DNA from: Auanema rhodensis
Taxonomy: Eukaryota; Nematoda; Chromadorea; Rhabditida; Rhabditidae
Direction: 5' to 3'
Assembly (NCBI GenBank): GCA_964057225.1
Contig: OZ059896.1
Coordinates: forward strand, 13,252,501-13,316,500
DNA: 64,000 nucleotides
Of the stretch, positions 22,964 through 36,200 are shown piece by piece; position 1 is the stretch's first letter; each line of letters begins with the position of its first letter. Under the pieces are notes generated by a model. The model did no database searches and had not been told where the DNA came from. It saw nothing but the letters and a program-made list of their open reading frames with translations. Made by a program: the position numbers and the translations under genes.

Positions 22964-25900
22964 ATGGTACTAAATGTCAAACAACTTCAAGAAGCTACAA
23001 AGTATGGACCTTTGTTCATTTATTTAATTCTTTTATTATACAATGTTAAATGAACATCCATCAAATGCTTTTATTCAATTTTTTAGGACTGAAAATGATG
23101 TTTTAGCTCCAGGGGAATCAATTATGCAGTTGGATTGGATTAAACGTCATGGAAAAAAGGTATTTCTATTTTTTATTTTGATCTACTCTTTGATATTACT
23201 CTTAAACATAACATTTATGTAAATTTCCCTTACCTTTTCCTTCACCATATAATGCCCACATTGATTTAGTGCCACTCCTTTCCAGTTAAAATGCATAAAA
23301 ATGGTCAGAGAAAACTCCTCAATTGAATTTTGAGCATTTTAGTTATTTATTAGAGTTTCATTCAGAAGTAAGAAGAAGTAATGGCAGAAATTGTAGTAAA
23401 GATCTTTACTTTTTGAATTGATTCAAATATATGTATAAATGCTTGTGTATATATTTTTATGTATCTTTATCATCAATAATATGCTTACTATCTAGTCTAA
23501 TATAATTTCTTCTTTTGTTATTCACTAATATAAATCAGAAATACTATTATTTTTGTAAATTGTTGTCTATTCTTCTTTCTTCGTTTAATATGATAAAGTA
23601 ATTTTTATTTTTTATGTCAGGATGAAGTTACGACTGAAACCCGACGGAATAAAAAATATTCGAAATGACAGCCTTATACAAAAGGTTTCGAAAAACAGAG
23701 CTAAGATATAAATAATGCATTAGATCATTAAAACTTTTTTTGTATTTAAAGATCTTTATAAGCAGGTTTTTGCTTTCAGGCTACTCCTCTTGTTGTGCAT
23801 CTTCTTATGATTGTATCTGTTGGAATTTATGCCGTCTTTGGAGCTGTTGTTATGAAAAAACTGGAATCAAAGAGTATAACAGAAATCCGCTCAGAAATCG
23901 GAAAGAGACATGTTCATCAGAAAAAAAACAACGGTAATATCACATGAGATGAAACAAAATCTTAATTTAAACATTGAAGATATTTTTGCTCGGACATTGA
24001 CGTTTGATAATAAACATCCTAGAAGACGACTTCATAATGATACACTGACGTTGAAGAAGCTATTAGAGAGTTCCGATTTCAAGTGAATTGAATCAAACAG
24101 ATTTGTTTTTTGTTTATCCACTTCTTTAGCTTTCTAACTAATCGGGAGAAACGAGCATCTGCACAGGTTATGCGTAGTCGTCGATGTATCATATCAGGCA
24201 TACAGGTTTTTGAAAACGTTTTATCCATATCTTATTATCTAATTTAATAATTTAAAGAAATTAGTACATAACCAATGTTCAATTAACACACTAAATGAAA
24301 AAATATTAAAAGAATTGGATAAATGCTATCACATTTCTGTTGAACAAGATTTTCAAATAACTCAAGCACATCCTGAAACAACTGTAACATTAGGTTTTTA
24401 TTAAAATGATTTTAAATATCGACATTTTGATTTATAAAGAAGATGAATCTATACAACCTTGGTCTTTCATGGATTCGCTTCTCTTCGCCTTCACAGTAAT
24501 CACAACAATAGGCAAGTTTTTTGAAGTTTTTAATACTATTTAAACAAGAAATTATTTTATTAAAGGTTATGGAAATGTTGCACCAAAGACGTTTGAAGGT
24601 AGATTGTTTGTTATTTTATATGGTCTAGTCGGTATTCCTTTTACTTTATTGGCTATCGCTGATTTGGGTAAATTTCTATCAGAAATAATGACAGATTGGA
24701 CACAGCGACTAAATAAAATTAGAAAGTATCTTTATAAATTTATTTATTTTTTAGAGTTTTTTTTATTTTTAGAAAAATCAAAGAAAAATTTATTGTTCAA
24801 AGAAAATTAAAAGGATATAGCATTCAACAGGAAAACGGAGAAACTAAAATGACTTCTAGAAGAGGAAGTTTAGCTGAAATCATGACGGTTGAAGAGGGAA
24901 AGGTAACTATTCTTCTAATCATATTATTTTATGATATATATAAGAATTTATGAAAATACTTATAGTCACAATCAGTCCCATCTAGTGAAGATGACTCTGA
25001 TCTTGGAAGTGGACAAGCTATTGCTCTTTTTCTTGTTTTCATTCTTTATATTATTATAGGTATAAAATTAAAATAATATGTTATATATTTTAAGCAATAC
25101 AGGTGGTATAATGCTAGCAGCTTATGAGCCTGATATGGATTTCTTTAAAGCAGTTTATTTCAATTTTGTTACATTAACATCGATAGGATTGGGTGATATT
25201 GTTCCAAGAAGGTTTATAAATTAATATAAAATTAATATAAAATATTTATATTTAAGCGAAACATATATGATTCTAACTATAATTTATATTGCTATTGGAT
25301 TAGCATTAACTACGATGGCAATAGAAATTGCTGCTGATACATTAAAAAAGCTTCATTACTATGGAAGAAAAATAGAGAATGTTGGAAATGTGGCAATATG
25401 GTTTGGAGGAAAAAAGTAATCAGATTGAAAACTGATGACCAAATTACAAAAAGTTTTGAGAATTACAATGAAAGCATTGGTCAAAAATTTGGGAGACCAG
25501 TTCAACTTGCCAACCACAACAATAAAAGATTTGGATTTGGACAATTTTGTAGATATGGCTATCAAAGTAGAAGAAGGAGAACTTGAAACATTACGAGTAT
25601 CTGCACATCTTTTTAGCTATTTATTGAATAATATGTTTTAGCCACCTCCATTTGAACCTGGTCCATCTGATTCTAAAGAAGATTTTGAATCAATACAAGG
25701 TAAGATGATTTACAAACTGTATTATGAATATGGAATTGCACAATTGAATGAATGCACGTGTGATCTTTGTAGAAATCGAGTGGATATCTGTTCACACACC
25801 TTCCCCCGAACCAGAACCAGAACCAGAACCAGAACCGGAACCTCCTAAAACACCTGAGTGTGAGATTATAAGCAGCACTTCGCCTTCAACGAGTTCCATA

Positions 25901-26539
25901 ATATCTGGTATCATTTATTCCAGTATTCAGTTTGCTGTTTGATTTTTTTTCAAATTTAACCTATTCATAGCTAATTTCAACATTTTTAGAGGAAAGCAAA
26001 GAAGCTACCCCGATTCCCAGTCCGATTCCAGAAATTGTAGAAGCTGAGCCTGTAGTTGAAGAAGTAATACCACCAAAAGCTGAAAGCCCAATCCCTATTG
26101 AGGAACCGCCTTCACCTCAAGTACAGGTGTGCTTTATATAAAACTTGAAACAATTTTACTTTCAGGAAGAACCACCGCCACAGGTTGTTAAACGTGAGTT
26201 TTGTATTAACTAAAGCTTTTAAAAAATAACGATACATACTTAAAATAAGAGATTATAATTTGTTTCAAATTTAGCAAAAGCATTAACAGCTGCCGAGCTA
26301 GCAGCTCAAAAACGAAGAGCATATAGCGAAGAAGCCTGGCGAAGATATCAGGAATATCAAAAAGTATTAATAGAAATCAAAAATATATAGAACGAAACAT
26401 TTTTCAGCAATGGAAAAAATTCCGCCAAACTCAAAACGTAACCCCACCAGCAACAAGCACAACACCATCCACGCGTAATGGATCAGGCCCAAGCTCATCA
26501 AAGGGCTCAACTCAACCAGGAACTCCAGAAGCCCGATGA
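22964..26539 (+). CDS. Two-pore-domain (K2P/TWK) potassium channel
   Basis: K2P channels carry background potassium current. The protein starts MVLNVKQLQEATK at 22964. M1 is PLVVHLLMIVSVGIYAVFG (about 23780-23840), followed by a long extracellular cap region with coiled-coil character. The first pore reads FAFTVITTIG / YGNVAP and is split by an intron after the first base of the glycine codon. M2 is LFVILYGLVGIPFTLLAIA, then a cytoplasmic linker, M3 (IALFLVFILYIIIGGIMLA), the second pore TSIGLGDIVP and M4 (ILTIIYIAIGLALTTMAIE). Both filters are intact. The long C-terminus has an (EP)n stretch at 25808-25844, a Pro/Glu-rich region and a basic helix (KRRAYSEEAWRRYQEYQ), and ends TQPGTPEAR at 26539. 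It is a TWK-family channel; I cannot assign which of the many C. elegans twk genes it matches. A possible poison exon lies at 23621-23694. Confidence 0.9.
23621..23694 (+). other. Candidate cassette exon with in-frame stop in the K2P gene
   Basis: Between the second and third obvious coding exons, TTTTTATGTCAG at 23609-23620 is a good acceptor. In the frame carried over from the upstream exon it reads DEVTTETRRNKKYSK and then TGA at 23666-23668. A donor-like AAAG/GTTTCG follows at 23694. If included, it would truncate the channel before M1. It may equally be an unused open stretch in a 600 bp intron. Confidence 0.3.
25808..25844 (+). repeat. Coding hexanucleotide repeat, (GAACCA)n, Glu-Pro
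   Basis: About six copies of a GAACCA hexamer within the channel C-terminus encode a run of alternating Pro and Glu. The last copies vary (GAACCG). Such tracts are prone to length variation. Confidence 0.8.
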
Positions 26540-27240
26540 AGACTACTAGACAACTTCAAAAAATATTTTTGTAATAATCAAATTTTTACTGTTAAATTTT
26601 GATTTGATATACAATTCATGTTTTTTGGTACAAAAATAGCAGCAGCGGATATTGATGCCGCAAATTGGAAAACAGTGAAAGTTTATTGATAAATCAAAAT
26701 ATTTGTGTTTTGTCGATAACTTTAAAATATATCATTTATTTTAATTGTTTATTTGAATATTTATAACAATAATAATCGAAATTGAAAACAAATTTTTGAA
26801 ATTTCCTGTATATGGAATGATAGAGAATAATTTAGAATATTTTTTCTTATTTCATCTAATTCTCTGATTGTTGAATTAAAGCTTTATCATTCTTGTATAA
26901 AAGTTTCAAGAAATTTCTCTTGTAAGATAAAGTAAAAAACAATTTTATTAAGCAAAGCTTTATTAGTTTAACAACAACTAGAATTTTCAGTTTAAAAAAC
27001 CCTAATAACTACAATATATTGCATAAATATGAAAATAAAATGCAAAAAAACCGTTTACATAGGAAAATACTTTTCTGTCCAGCAAATATTAAAGAAATAA
27101 ATAGAATGACAAGCGCACAGCAAAAAAGAAATAAATAAAACCGTCTAATAATCATTAAGGAATGTTCAGAACCAATTAATTGAGACTAAAATTATGTTTT
27201 TTTACTATGGTATGAAAGGTTTTAACTTACTCAAAGTTTC
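26540..27240. other. Convergent intergenic region, K2P channel / ankyrin
   Basis: About 700 bp of AT-rich 3' flank lie between the two convergent stops. On the minus strand an AATAAA (plus TTTATT at 26959-26964) lies about 280 bp past the ankyrin stop and is a candidate poly(A) signal. No coding potential seen. Confidence 0.45.
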
Positions 27241-30200
27241 TTAGATTTCATTCGTGGAATGACGACTTATGGTTGTTCTTGTCACATTTCCTTCAGAATC
27301 AACAGTTTCTACTTGTTCTCCAAGCGATAACTCTCGTAATCGTGATTCATCTTCTGTTCCCGTAAATGCAACATGACATTTTACTGGGTCACGAACCTAC
27401 AATATTACAAATTAGTTGTTTTATCAATATACAGTTATAGTTTGTAATTATAATACTTACCCGTGTTTCTACTCTTCGCGTAATTTTCTTCATTGTTCCA
27501 TCAGCTTCTATAGATGTTGTTTCAAATGTGGTTAATGTTGTTGGATAACAAGCTAACATATTATCCATTTCACCTCCAAGTGAATCCTAAAATGATAAAT
27601 TGCATATATATTTTATTTTTTTAGGTGCTTACTTTGTCATCTTCATCATGATCTTGGTAGCTAGCTAGTGTTTCACCGCTAAGCATGCCTCGAGTTTCTT
27701 GACTAGCCATGTCTTGGCTAGCTCCTTCCAAGAGAGAATCTTTCTCGTTGGTTATATTTTCTAGAGAATCTCGGAAACTTTCTTGAAGTTTTGATTTGCT
27801 ATCATAATCTTCAAGAGATTCTTCCATGTCTTCGTTCTGGATTGCTCCTACTTGTAAGGAATCAGTGCTGGTCTCTAAATTAGAGCTGCATACATTAATT
27901 TGCTCTAATGAATCAGCTAGTGATGTTCCTATAGGCGTTCCTCTGTTACTATCTTGGTTTTGAACTCTTATTATGGTATCATTCTCTGTTTCATTCTCAT
28001 ATTCATCGTCATCACGGATACTCATATCCTCAGCTTCCGATTCTTCTTTTACTACCGATAACATCATTTCGTCTTGTGGTGAAAGATGATTAGGTCCTTG
28101 TGAGATTAACTCTTGTTCTAGTTTTTCAAACTCGGCTAAGGAGCTCACGCTTCCTTCGGCCGACCGAAGACGTGATGCTGCATACAATTCAATCTCACTT
28201 GATGTTAAGCTGTGATCACCTCTATTGGCTACCAGCTGTTCTAGTCTTTCGAATTCCTGGAGACTGTTCAATGATACATTATCACTTGATACATTACGAT
28301 ATTTTCCAACAAGAATCACTGTGTCTGATGGAACACCAACAGATGAATTTCCACTACCATTTATCGAGTCTGAGTCTTCAGCTTCTTCCTCAACTGTTTC
28401 CAGCTCACCATCTCCTTCGTTTTGTTCCATGAGGTTATCATTATAAAGAACAAATCCATCCTCTACATCCTCAGGCGTAAGCACCTGATCTTCAGCCATT
28501 TCGTTCATATCCTTAACAACTTGTGGCTCATGGCTTTCATCATCTCCAACGAATAATTGATTTTGGTTTTCAACGGCCGATGATGATTCTGGAGCTTCAA
28601 TTTCTAGATCTGACTCCAAAATAACATGCAGATGGTCATCCAGACGACCTCCAATAAGTTCTTCCCGACTTTGGCTAGCTAGAATTTCCAGCTTTTCTTG
28701 CAAATCTGATTGATAATCAACTTCATGCTCCATAGCAACCTCATTGTATGACTCTTGTTTCAAAAGTGGCTTATGGGAGTCTGTATCGGTAGGAAACGTA
28801 GATTGAGCTACAACTTCGTTCAGAAGTTCATCAGTTAACTCGGCTGAAAATTCTTCAACAACTACACCGCTATTGTCAAATACCTTCCATTCATCTTCCA
28901 AAACAAATTCAGATAACTCATCTATTTGAGCAGATGATATTAGTTCGACTACTTGCTTATCAGGTGAAGAGATAAGCTCGGATTCTTCACTGAATTTCAT
29001 TTTATTAACATTATCAAAGGCTTTTTCTTCCAACAAATGTAGCGATGCTTTACGTTCGTCGGTAGATTCAACAATGTGGGAAGGTTCTTCATAATATTTG
29101 TTTTGAACGCTAGAATCAAAAGTGTCTTCGTTTTCTGCGACAATCTTCTCGAAATCCTCGTGTACTGGAGAAACACACTCATTTACAATTTCTTCAAACT
29201 CTTCATAAGTAGTTTCTTCATTTTTCTCAATTACATTCTCCGCACCTCCCGACAGTACTTCATAACTGTCATCTAAACATGACTCTTCGGGAACAGAAGA
29301 AACATTCTTAGTAGACTTTTCAGTAGAAAGTTCAAGAGCATCCTGAGATTGACTCAATTCTTCATGAATAAGAGTTTTATGACCGTCAGTTGATTCAACG
29401 AGAGGAGATGTGTGTGAATGAACTTCTGAATGAACTGGGCTGCTTGAGAATAGATCGTGGTCTTCCACATATTCGTGCTGGGGTTGATCGAAGGTTGTTT
29501 CTGCTTTAGTTGGAACTGCAGGAGCAGTTTCGTCTTCTTCCGGTTGGAATGAGGCTTCACGAATCTTGGTCGAATCAACGATATGAGATGAACTTGATTC
29601 AGATCCTGACTTATAATAAGCATGGGGAACATCACGTTCCTCTCCTGATTCTTCGTTTTTCAGTTTTTCATATACAGCATGAGCACCAAGAGCTGCTAGC
29701 GCTACAGGTGCAGCAACTGCAGCTCCAGCAACAAGACCGGCTTTCTTCGTAAAGCCAAGCATTTTGTCAGTGAATTTCTCAGACTCTTCCTCTAGCACAG
29801 TTTCACTTTCGGGTTTTTCTCCAGAAGTTACATCGTCACCATATGCAGTCGATTCAATGATAGGAGATGTATGAGAATGAACTGAATGAACAGGGCTGCT
29901 TGAGATGAGATGATGGTCTTCCACATCTTCGTGCTGGGGTTGATCGAAGGTTGCTTCAACTTGAGTTGGAACTTCATGATCAGTTTCATCTTTTTCCGGT
30001 TGGAATGAGGTTTCATGAATCTCAGTTGCTTCGACGACATGAGATGTATGAGAGTGAACTTCTGAATGAGCAGGGCTGCTTGAGATGATATGGTGGTCTT
30101 CCACATCTTCATGTTCAGGTTGATCAAAGGTTGTTTCAACTTGAGTTGGAACTTCATGATCAGTTTCATCTTCTTCCGGTTGGAAGGAGGTTTCATGAAT

Positions 30201-33200
30201 CTCTGTTGTTTCAACGACATGAGATGTATGAGAATGAATTTCTGAATGAGCAGGGCTGCTTGAGATGGCATGGTGGTCTTCCACATCTTCATGTTCAGGT
30301 TGATCAAAGGTTGTTTCAGCTTGAGTTTGAACTTCATGAGCAGCTTCATCTTCTTCTGGTTGGAACGAGGTTTCATGAATCTCGGTCGATTCAACGATAT
30401 GAGATGTATGAGATTGAACTTCTGAATAAGCAGGGCTACTTGAGATGAGATGATGATCTTCCACATCTTCGTGTTCAGGTTGATCGAAGGTTGTTTCTGC
30501 TTGAGTTGTGACTGCAGGAGCAGTTTCATCTTCTTCCGGTTCGAATGAGGTTTCATGAATCTCAGTTGTTTCGACGACACGTGATGTATGAGAATGAATT
30601 TCTGAATGAGCAGGGCTGCTTGAGATGGCATGGTGGTCTTCCACATCTTCATGTTCAGGTTGATCAAAGGTTGTTTCAACTTGAGTTTGAACTTCATGAG
30701 CAGCTTCATCTTCTTCTGGTTGGAACGAGGTTTCATGAATCTCGGTCGATTCAACGATATGAGATGTATGAGATTGAACTTCTGAATGAGCAGGGCTACT
30801 TGAGATGAGATGATGATCTTCCACATCTTCGTGTTCAGGTTGATCGAAGGTTGTTTCTGCTTGAGTTGTGACTGCAGGAGCAGTTTCATCTTCTTCCGGT
30901 TGGAATGAGGTTTCATGAATCTCTGTTGTTTCAACGACATGAGATGTATGAGAATGAATTTCTGAATGAGCAGGGCTGCTTGAGATGACATGGTGGTCTT
31001 CCACATCTTTATGTTCAGGGTGATCAAAGGTTGTTTCTGCTTGAGTTGTGACTGCAGAGGCAGTTTCGTCTTCTTCTGGTTGGAATGAGGTTTCATGAAT
31101 CTCGGTCGATTCAACGATATGAGATGTATGAGATTGAACTTCTGAATGAGCAGGGCTACTTGAGATGAGATGATGATCTTCCACATCTTCATGTTCAGGG
31201 TGATCAATGGTTGTTTCTGCTTGAGTTGTGACTGCAGAGGCAGTTTGGTCTTCTTCTGGTTGGAATGAGGTTTCATGAATCTCGGTCGATTCAATGATAT
31301 CAGATGTATGAGATTGGACTTCTGAATGAGCAGGGCTGCTTGAGATGACATGGTGGTCTTCCACATCTTTATGTTCAGGGTGATCAAAGGTTGTTTCTGC
31401 TTGAGTTGTGACTGCAGAGGCAGTTTCATCTTCTTCCGGTTGGAATGAGGGCTCAGTTGTTTCGACGACATGAGATGTATGAGATTGGAATTCTGAATGA
31501 GCAGGGCTGCTTGAGATGACATGGTGGTCTTCCACATCTTCATGTTCAGGTTGATCAAAGGTTGTTTCAACTTGAGTTGGAACTTCATGATCAGTTTCAT
31601 CTTCTTGCGGTTGGAATGAGGGCTCAGTTGTTTCGACGACATGAGATATATGAGAGTGAACTTCTGAATGAGCAGGGCTGCTTGAGATGACATGGTGGTC
31701 TTCCACATCTTCATGTTCAGGTTGATCGAAGGTTGTTTCTGCTTGAGTTGTAACTGCAAAAGCAGTTTCGTCTTCTTCTGGTTGGAATGAGGTTTCATGA
31801 ATCTCGGTCGAATCAACGATATGAGATGTATGAGATTGGACTTCTGAATGAGCGGGGCTGCTTGAGATGAGATGGTGGTCTTCCACATCTTCATGTCCAG
31901 GTTGATTGAAGGTTGTTTCCGTTTGACCTGGAACTCGATCAAACGACTTTCTTGTTTCTTCAGATCTTGATTCATAAGAAGAGGATGAAACATCATGTTG
32001 CTCTCCTGATTCTTCGTTTTTCAGTTTTTCATATACAGCATGAGCACCAAGAGCTGCTAGCGCTACAGGTGAAGCAACTGCAGCTCCAGCAACAAAACCG
32101 GCTTTCTTCGCAAAACCAAGCATTTTGTCAGTGAATTTCTCAGATTCTTCCTCTACCACAGTTTCACTTTCGAGTTTTTCTCCAGAAGTTACATCGTCAC
32201 CATATTCAGTCGATTCAATGATATGTGATGTATGAGATTGGAATTCTGAATGAGCAGGGCTGCTTGAGATGATATGGTGGTCTTCCACATCCTCATGTTC
32301 AGGTTGATCAAAGCTTGTTTCAACTTGAGTTGGAACTTCATGAGCAGTTTCATCTTCTTCCGGTTGGAATGAGGTTTCATGAATCTCTGTTGTTTCGACG
32401 ACGTGAGATGTATGAGAGTGAACTTCTGAATGAGCAGGGCTGCTTGAGATGACATGGTGGTCTTCCACATCTTCATGTTCAGGTTGATCAAAGGTTGTTT
32501 CAACTTGAGTTGGAACTTCATGAGCAGTTTCATCTTCTTCCGGTTGGAATGAGGTTTCATGAATCTCAGTTGTTTCGACGACATGAGATGTATGAGATGG
32601 GACTTCTGAATGAGCGGGGCTGCTTGAGATGATATGGTGGTCATCCACATCTTCATGTTCAGGTTGATCGAAGGTTGTTTCTGCTTGAGTTGTGACTGCA
32701 GGAGCAGTTTCGTCTTCTTCTGGTTGGAATGAGGTTTCATGAATCTCGGTCGAATCAACGACATGAGATGTATGAGATGGGACTTCTGAATGAGCGGGGC
32801 TGCTTGAAATGAGATCATGGTCTTCCACATCTTCATGTTCAGGTTGATCGAAGGTTGCTTCTGGTTGAGGAGTAACTTCATGAGCAGTTTCATCTTCTTC
32901 CGGTTGGAATGAGGTTTCATGAGTCTCAGTTGTTTCGACGACGTGAGATGTATGAGAGTGAACTTCTGAATGAGCAGGGCTGCTTGAGATGACATGGTGG
33001 TCTTCCACATCTTCATGTTCAGGTTGATCGGAGGTTGCTTCTGGTTGAGTAGTAACAGCAGGAGCAGTTTCATCTTCTTCCGGTTGGAATGAGGTTTCAT
33101 GAGTCTCAGTTGTTTCAACGACATGGGATGTGTGAGAATGAACTTCTGAATGAGCTGGGCTACTTGAAATGAGATCATGGTCTTCCACATCTTCATGTTC

Positions 33201-36200
33201 AGGTTGATCGAAGGTTGCTTCTGGTTGAGGAGTAACTTCATGAGCAGTTTCATCTTCTTCCGGTTGGAATGAGGTTTCATGAGTCTCAGTTGTTTCGACG
33301 ACATGAGATGTATGAGAATGAATTTCGGAATGAGCTGGGCTGCTTGCAATGAGATCATGGTCTTCCACATCTTCATGTTCAGGTTGATCGAAGGTTGCTT
33401 CTGGTTGAGTAGTAACTGCAGGAGCAGTTTCATCTTCTTCCGGTTGGAATGAGGTTTCATGAGTCTCAGTTGTTTCGACGACGTGAGATGTATGAGAGTG
33501 AACTTCTGAATGAGCAGGGCTGCTTGAGATGACATGGTGGTCTTCCACATCTTCATGTTCAGGTTGTTCAAAGGTTGTTTCAACTTGAGTTGGAACTTCA
33601 TGATTAGTTTCATCTTCTTCCGGTTGGAATGAGGTTTCATGAGTCTCAGTTGTTTCGACGACGTGAGATGTATGAGAGTGAACTTCTGAATGAGCAGGGC
33701 TGCTTGAGATGACATGGTGGTCTTCCACATCTTCATGTTCAGGCTGATCAAAGGTTGTTTCAACTTGAGTTGGAACTTCATGATCAGTTTCTTCTTCTTC
33801 CGGTTGGAATGAGGTTTCATGAGTCTCAGTTGTATCGACGACGTGAGATGTATGAGAGTGAACTTCTGAATGAGTAGGGCTGCTTAAGATGGCATGGTGT
33901 TCTTCCACATCTTCATGCTGGGGTTGATCGAAGGTTGCTTCTGCTTGAGTTGGAACTCGATCAAACGACTTTCTTGTCTCTTCAGATCTTGATTCATAAG
34001 AAGATGATGACACATCATGTTCCTCTCCTGATTCTTCGTTTTTCAGTTTTTCATATACAGCATGAGCACCAAGAGCTGCTAGCGCTACAGGTGAAGCAAC
34101 TGCAGCTCCAGCAACAAGACCGGCTTTCTTCGCAAAGCCAAGCATTTTGTCAGTGAATTTCTCCGATTCTTCCTCTGCCACAATTTCACTCTCGGGTTTT
34201 TCTCCAGAAGCTTCATGGTCACCATATGCAGTCGATTCAACGATATGAGATGTATGAGATTGGACTTCTGAATGAGCGGGGCTGCTTGAGATGAAATGAT
34301 GCTCTTCCACATCTTCATGTTCAGGTTGATCGAAGGTTATTTCTGCTTGAGTTGTAACTGCAGAAGCAGTTTCGTCTTCTTCTGGTTGGAATGAGGTTTC
34401 ATGAATCTCAGTTGTTTCGACGACATGAGATGTATGAGAATGAATTTCGGAATGAGCTGGGCTGCTTGAAATGAGATCATGGTCTTCCACATCTTCATGC
34501 TCAGGTCGATCGAAGGTTGCTTCTGCTTGAGTTGTGACTGCAGAAGCAGTTTCATCTTCTTCTGGTTGGAATGAGGTTTCATGAATCTCGGTCGATTCAA
34601 CGATATGAGATGTATGAGAGTGAACTTCTGAATGAGCAGGGCTGCTTGAGATAATATGGTGGTCTTCCACATCTTCATGTTCAGGTTGATCGAAGGTTGT
34701 TTCTGCTTGAGTTGTGACTGCAGAAGCAGTTTCATCTTCTTCTGGTTGGAATGAGGTTTCATGAATCTCAGTTGTTTCGTCGACATGAGATGTATGAGAA
34801 TGAATTTCGGAATGAGCTGGGCTGCTTGAAATGAGATCATGCTCTTCCACATATTCGTGCTGGGGCTGATCGAAGGTTGTTTCAACTTGAGTTGGAACTG
34901 CAGGAGCAGTTTCATGAATCTCAGTTGTTTCGTCGACATGAGATGTATGAGAGTGAACTTCTGAATGAGCTGGGCTGCTTGAAATGAGATCATGGCCTTC
35001 CACATCTTCATGTTCAGGTTGATCGAAGGTTGTTTCTGCTTGAGTTGTGACTGCAGGAGCAGTTTCGTCTTCTTCTGGTTGGAATGAGGTTTCATGAATC
35101 TCGGTCGAATCAACGATATGAGATGTATGAGAGTGAACTTCTGAATGAGCAGGGCTGCTTGAGATGATATGGTGGTCTTCCACATCTTCATGTTCAGGTT
35201 GATCGAAGGTTGTTTCTGCTTGAGTTGTGACTGCAGGAGCAGTTTCGTCTTCTTCTGGTTGGAATGAGGTTTCATTAATCTCGGTCGAATCAACGATATG
35301 AGATGTATGAGAGTGAACTTCTGAATGAGCAGGGCTGCTTGAGATGATATGGTGGTCATCCACATCCTCATGTTCAGGTTGATCAAAGGTTGTTTTCGCT
35401 TGAGTTGTGACTGCAGGAGCAGTTTCGTCTTCTTCTGGTTGGAATGAGGTTTCATTAATCTCGGTCGAATCAACGATATGAGATGTATGAGAGTGAACTT
35501 CTGAATGAGCAGGGCTGCTTGAGATGATATGGTGGTCATCCACATCCTCATGTTCAGGTTGATCAAAGGTTGTTTCAACTTGAGTTGGAACTTCATGAGC
35601 AGTTTCATCTTCTTCCGGTTGGAATGAGGTTTCATGAATCTCTGTTGTTTCGACGACATGAGATGTATGAGATTGGACTTCTGAATGAGTGGGGCTGCTT
35701 GAGATGATATGGTGGTCTTCCACATCCTCATGTTCAGGTTGATCAAAGGTTGTTTTCGCTTGAGTTGTGACTGCAGGAGCAGTTTCGTCTTCTTCTGGTT
35801 GGAATGAGGTTTCATTAATCTCGGTCGAATCAACGATATGAGATATATGAGAGTGAACTTCTGAATGAGCAGGGCTGCTTGAGATGATATGGTGGTCATC
35901 CACATCCTCATGTTCAGGTTGATCAAAGGTTGTTTCAACTTGAGTTGGAACTTCATGAGCAGTTTCATCTTCTTCCGGTTGGAACGATGTTTCATGAATC
36001 TCTGTTGTTTCAACTACATGGGATGTGTGAGAATGAACTTCGGAATGAGCTGGGCTGCTTGAAATGAGATCATGGTCTTCCACATCTTCGTGTTGGGGTT
36101 GATCGAAGGTTGCTTCTGGTTGAGTTGTAACTGCAGGAGCTTTTTCATCTTCTTCCGGTTGGAATGAGGTTTCATGAATCTCAGTTGTTTCAACTACATG

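Noticed and set aside
29828-31996. Long Lys/Gln/Leu/Met-rich open frame (about 720 residues) on the minus strand, and similar ones at 32189-33820 and 34337-36013
   Set aside because: These are the shifted frame of the 180 bp coding repeat. Because every unit lacks a stop in that frame, the open stretch repeats with it. The main frame continues into unique conserved sequence on both sides and these do not.
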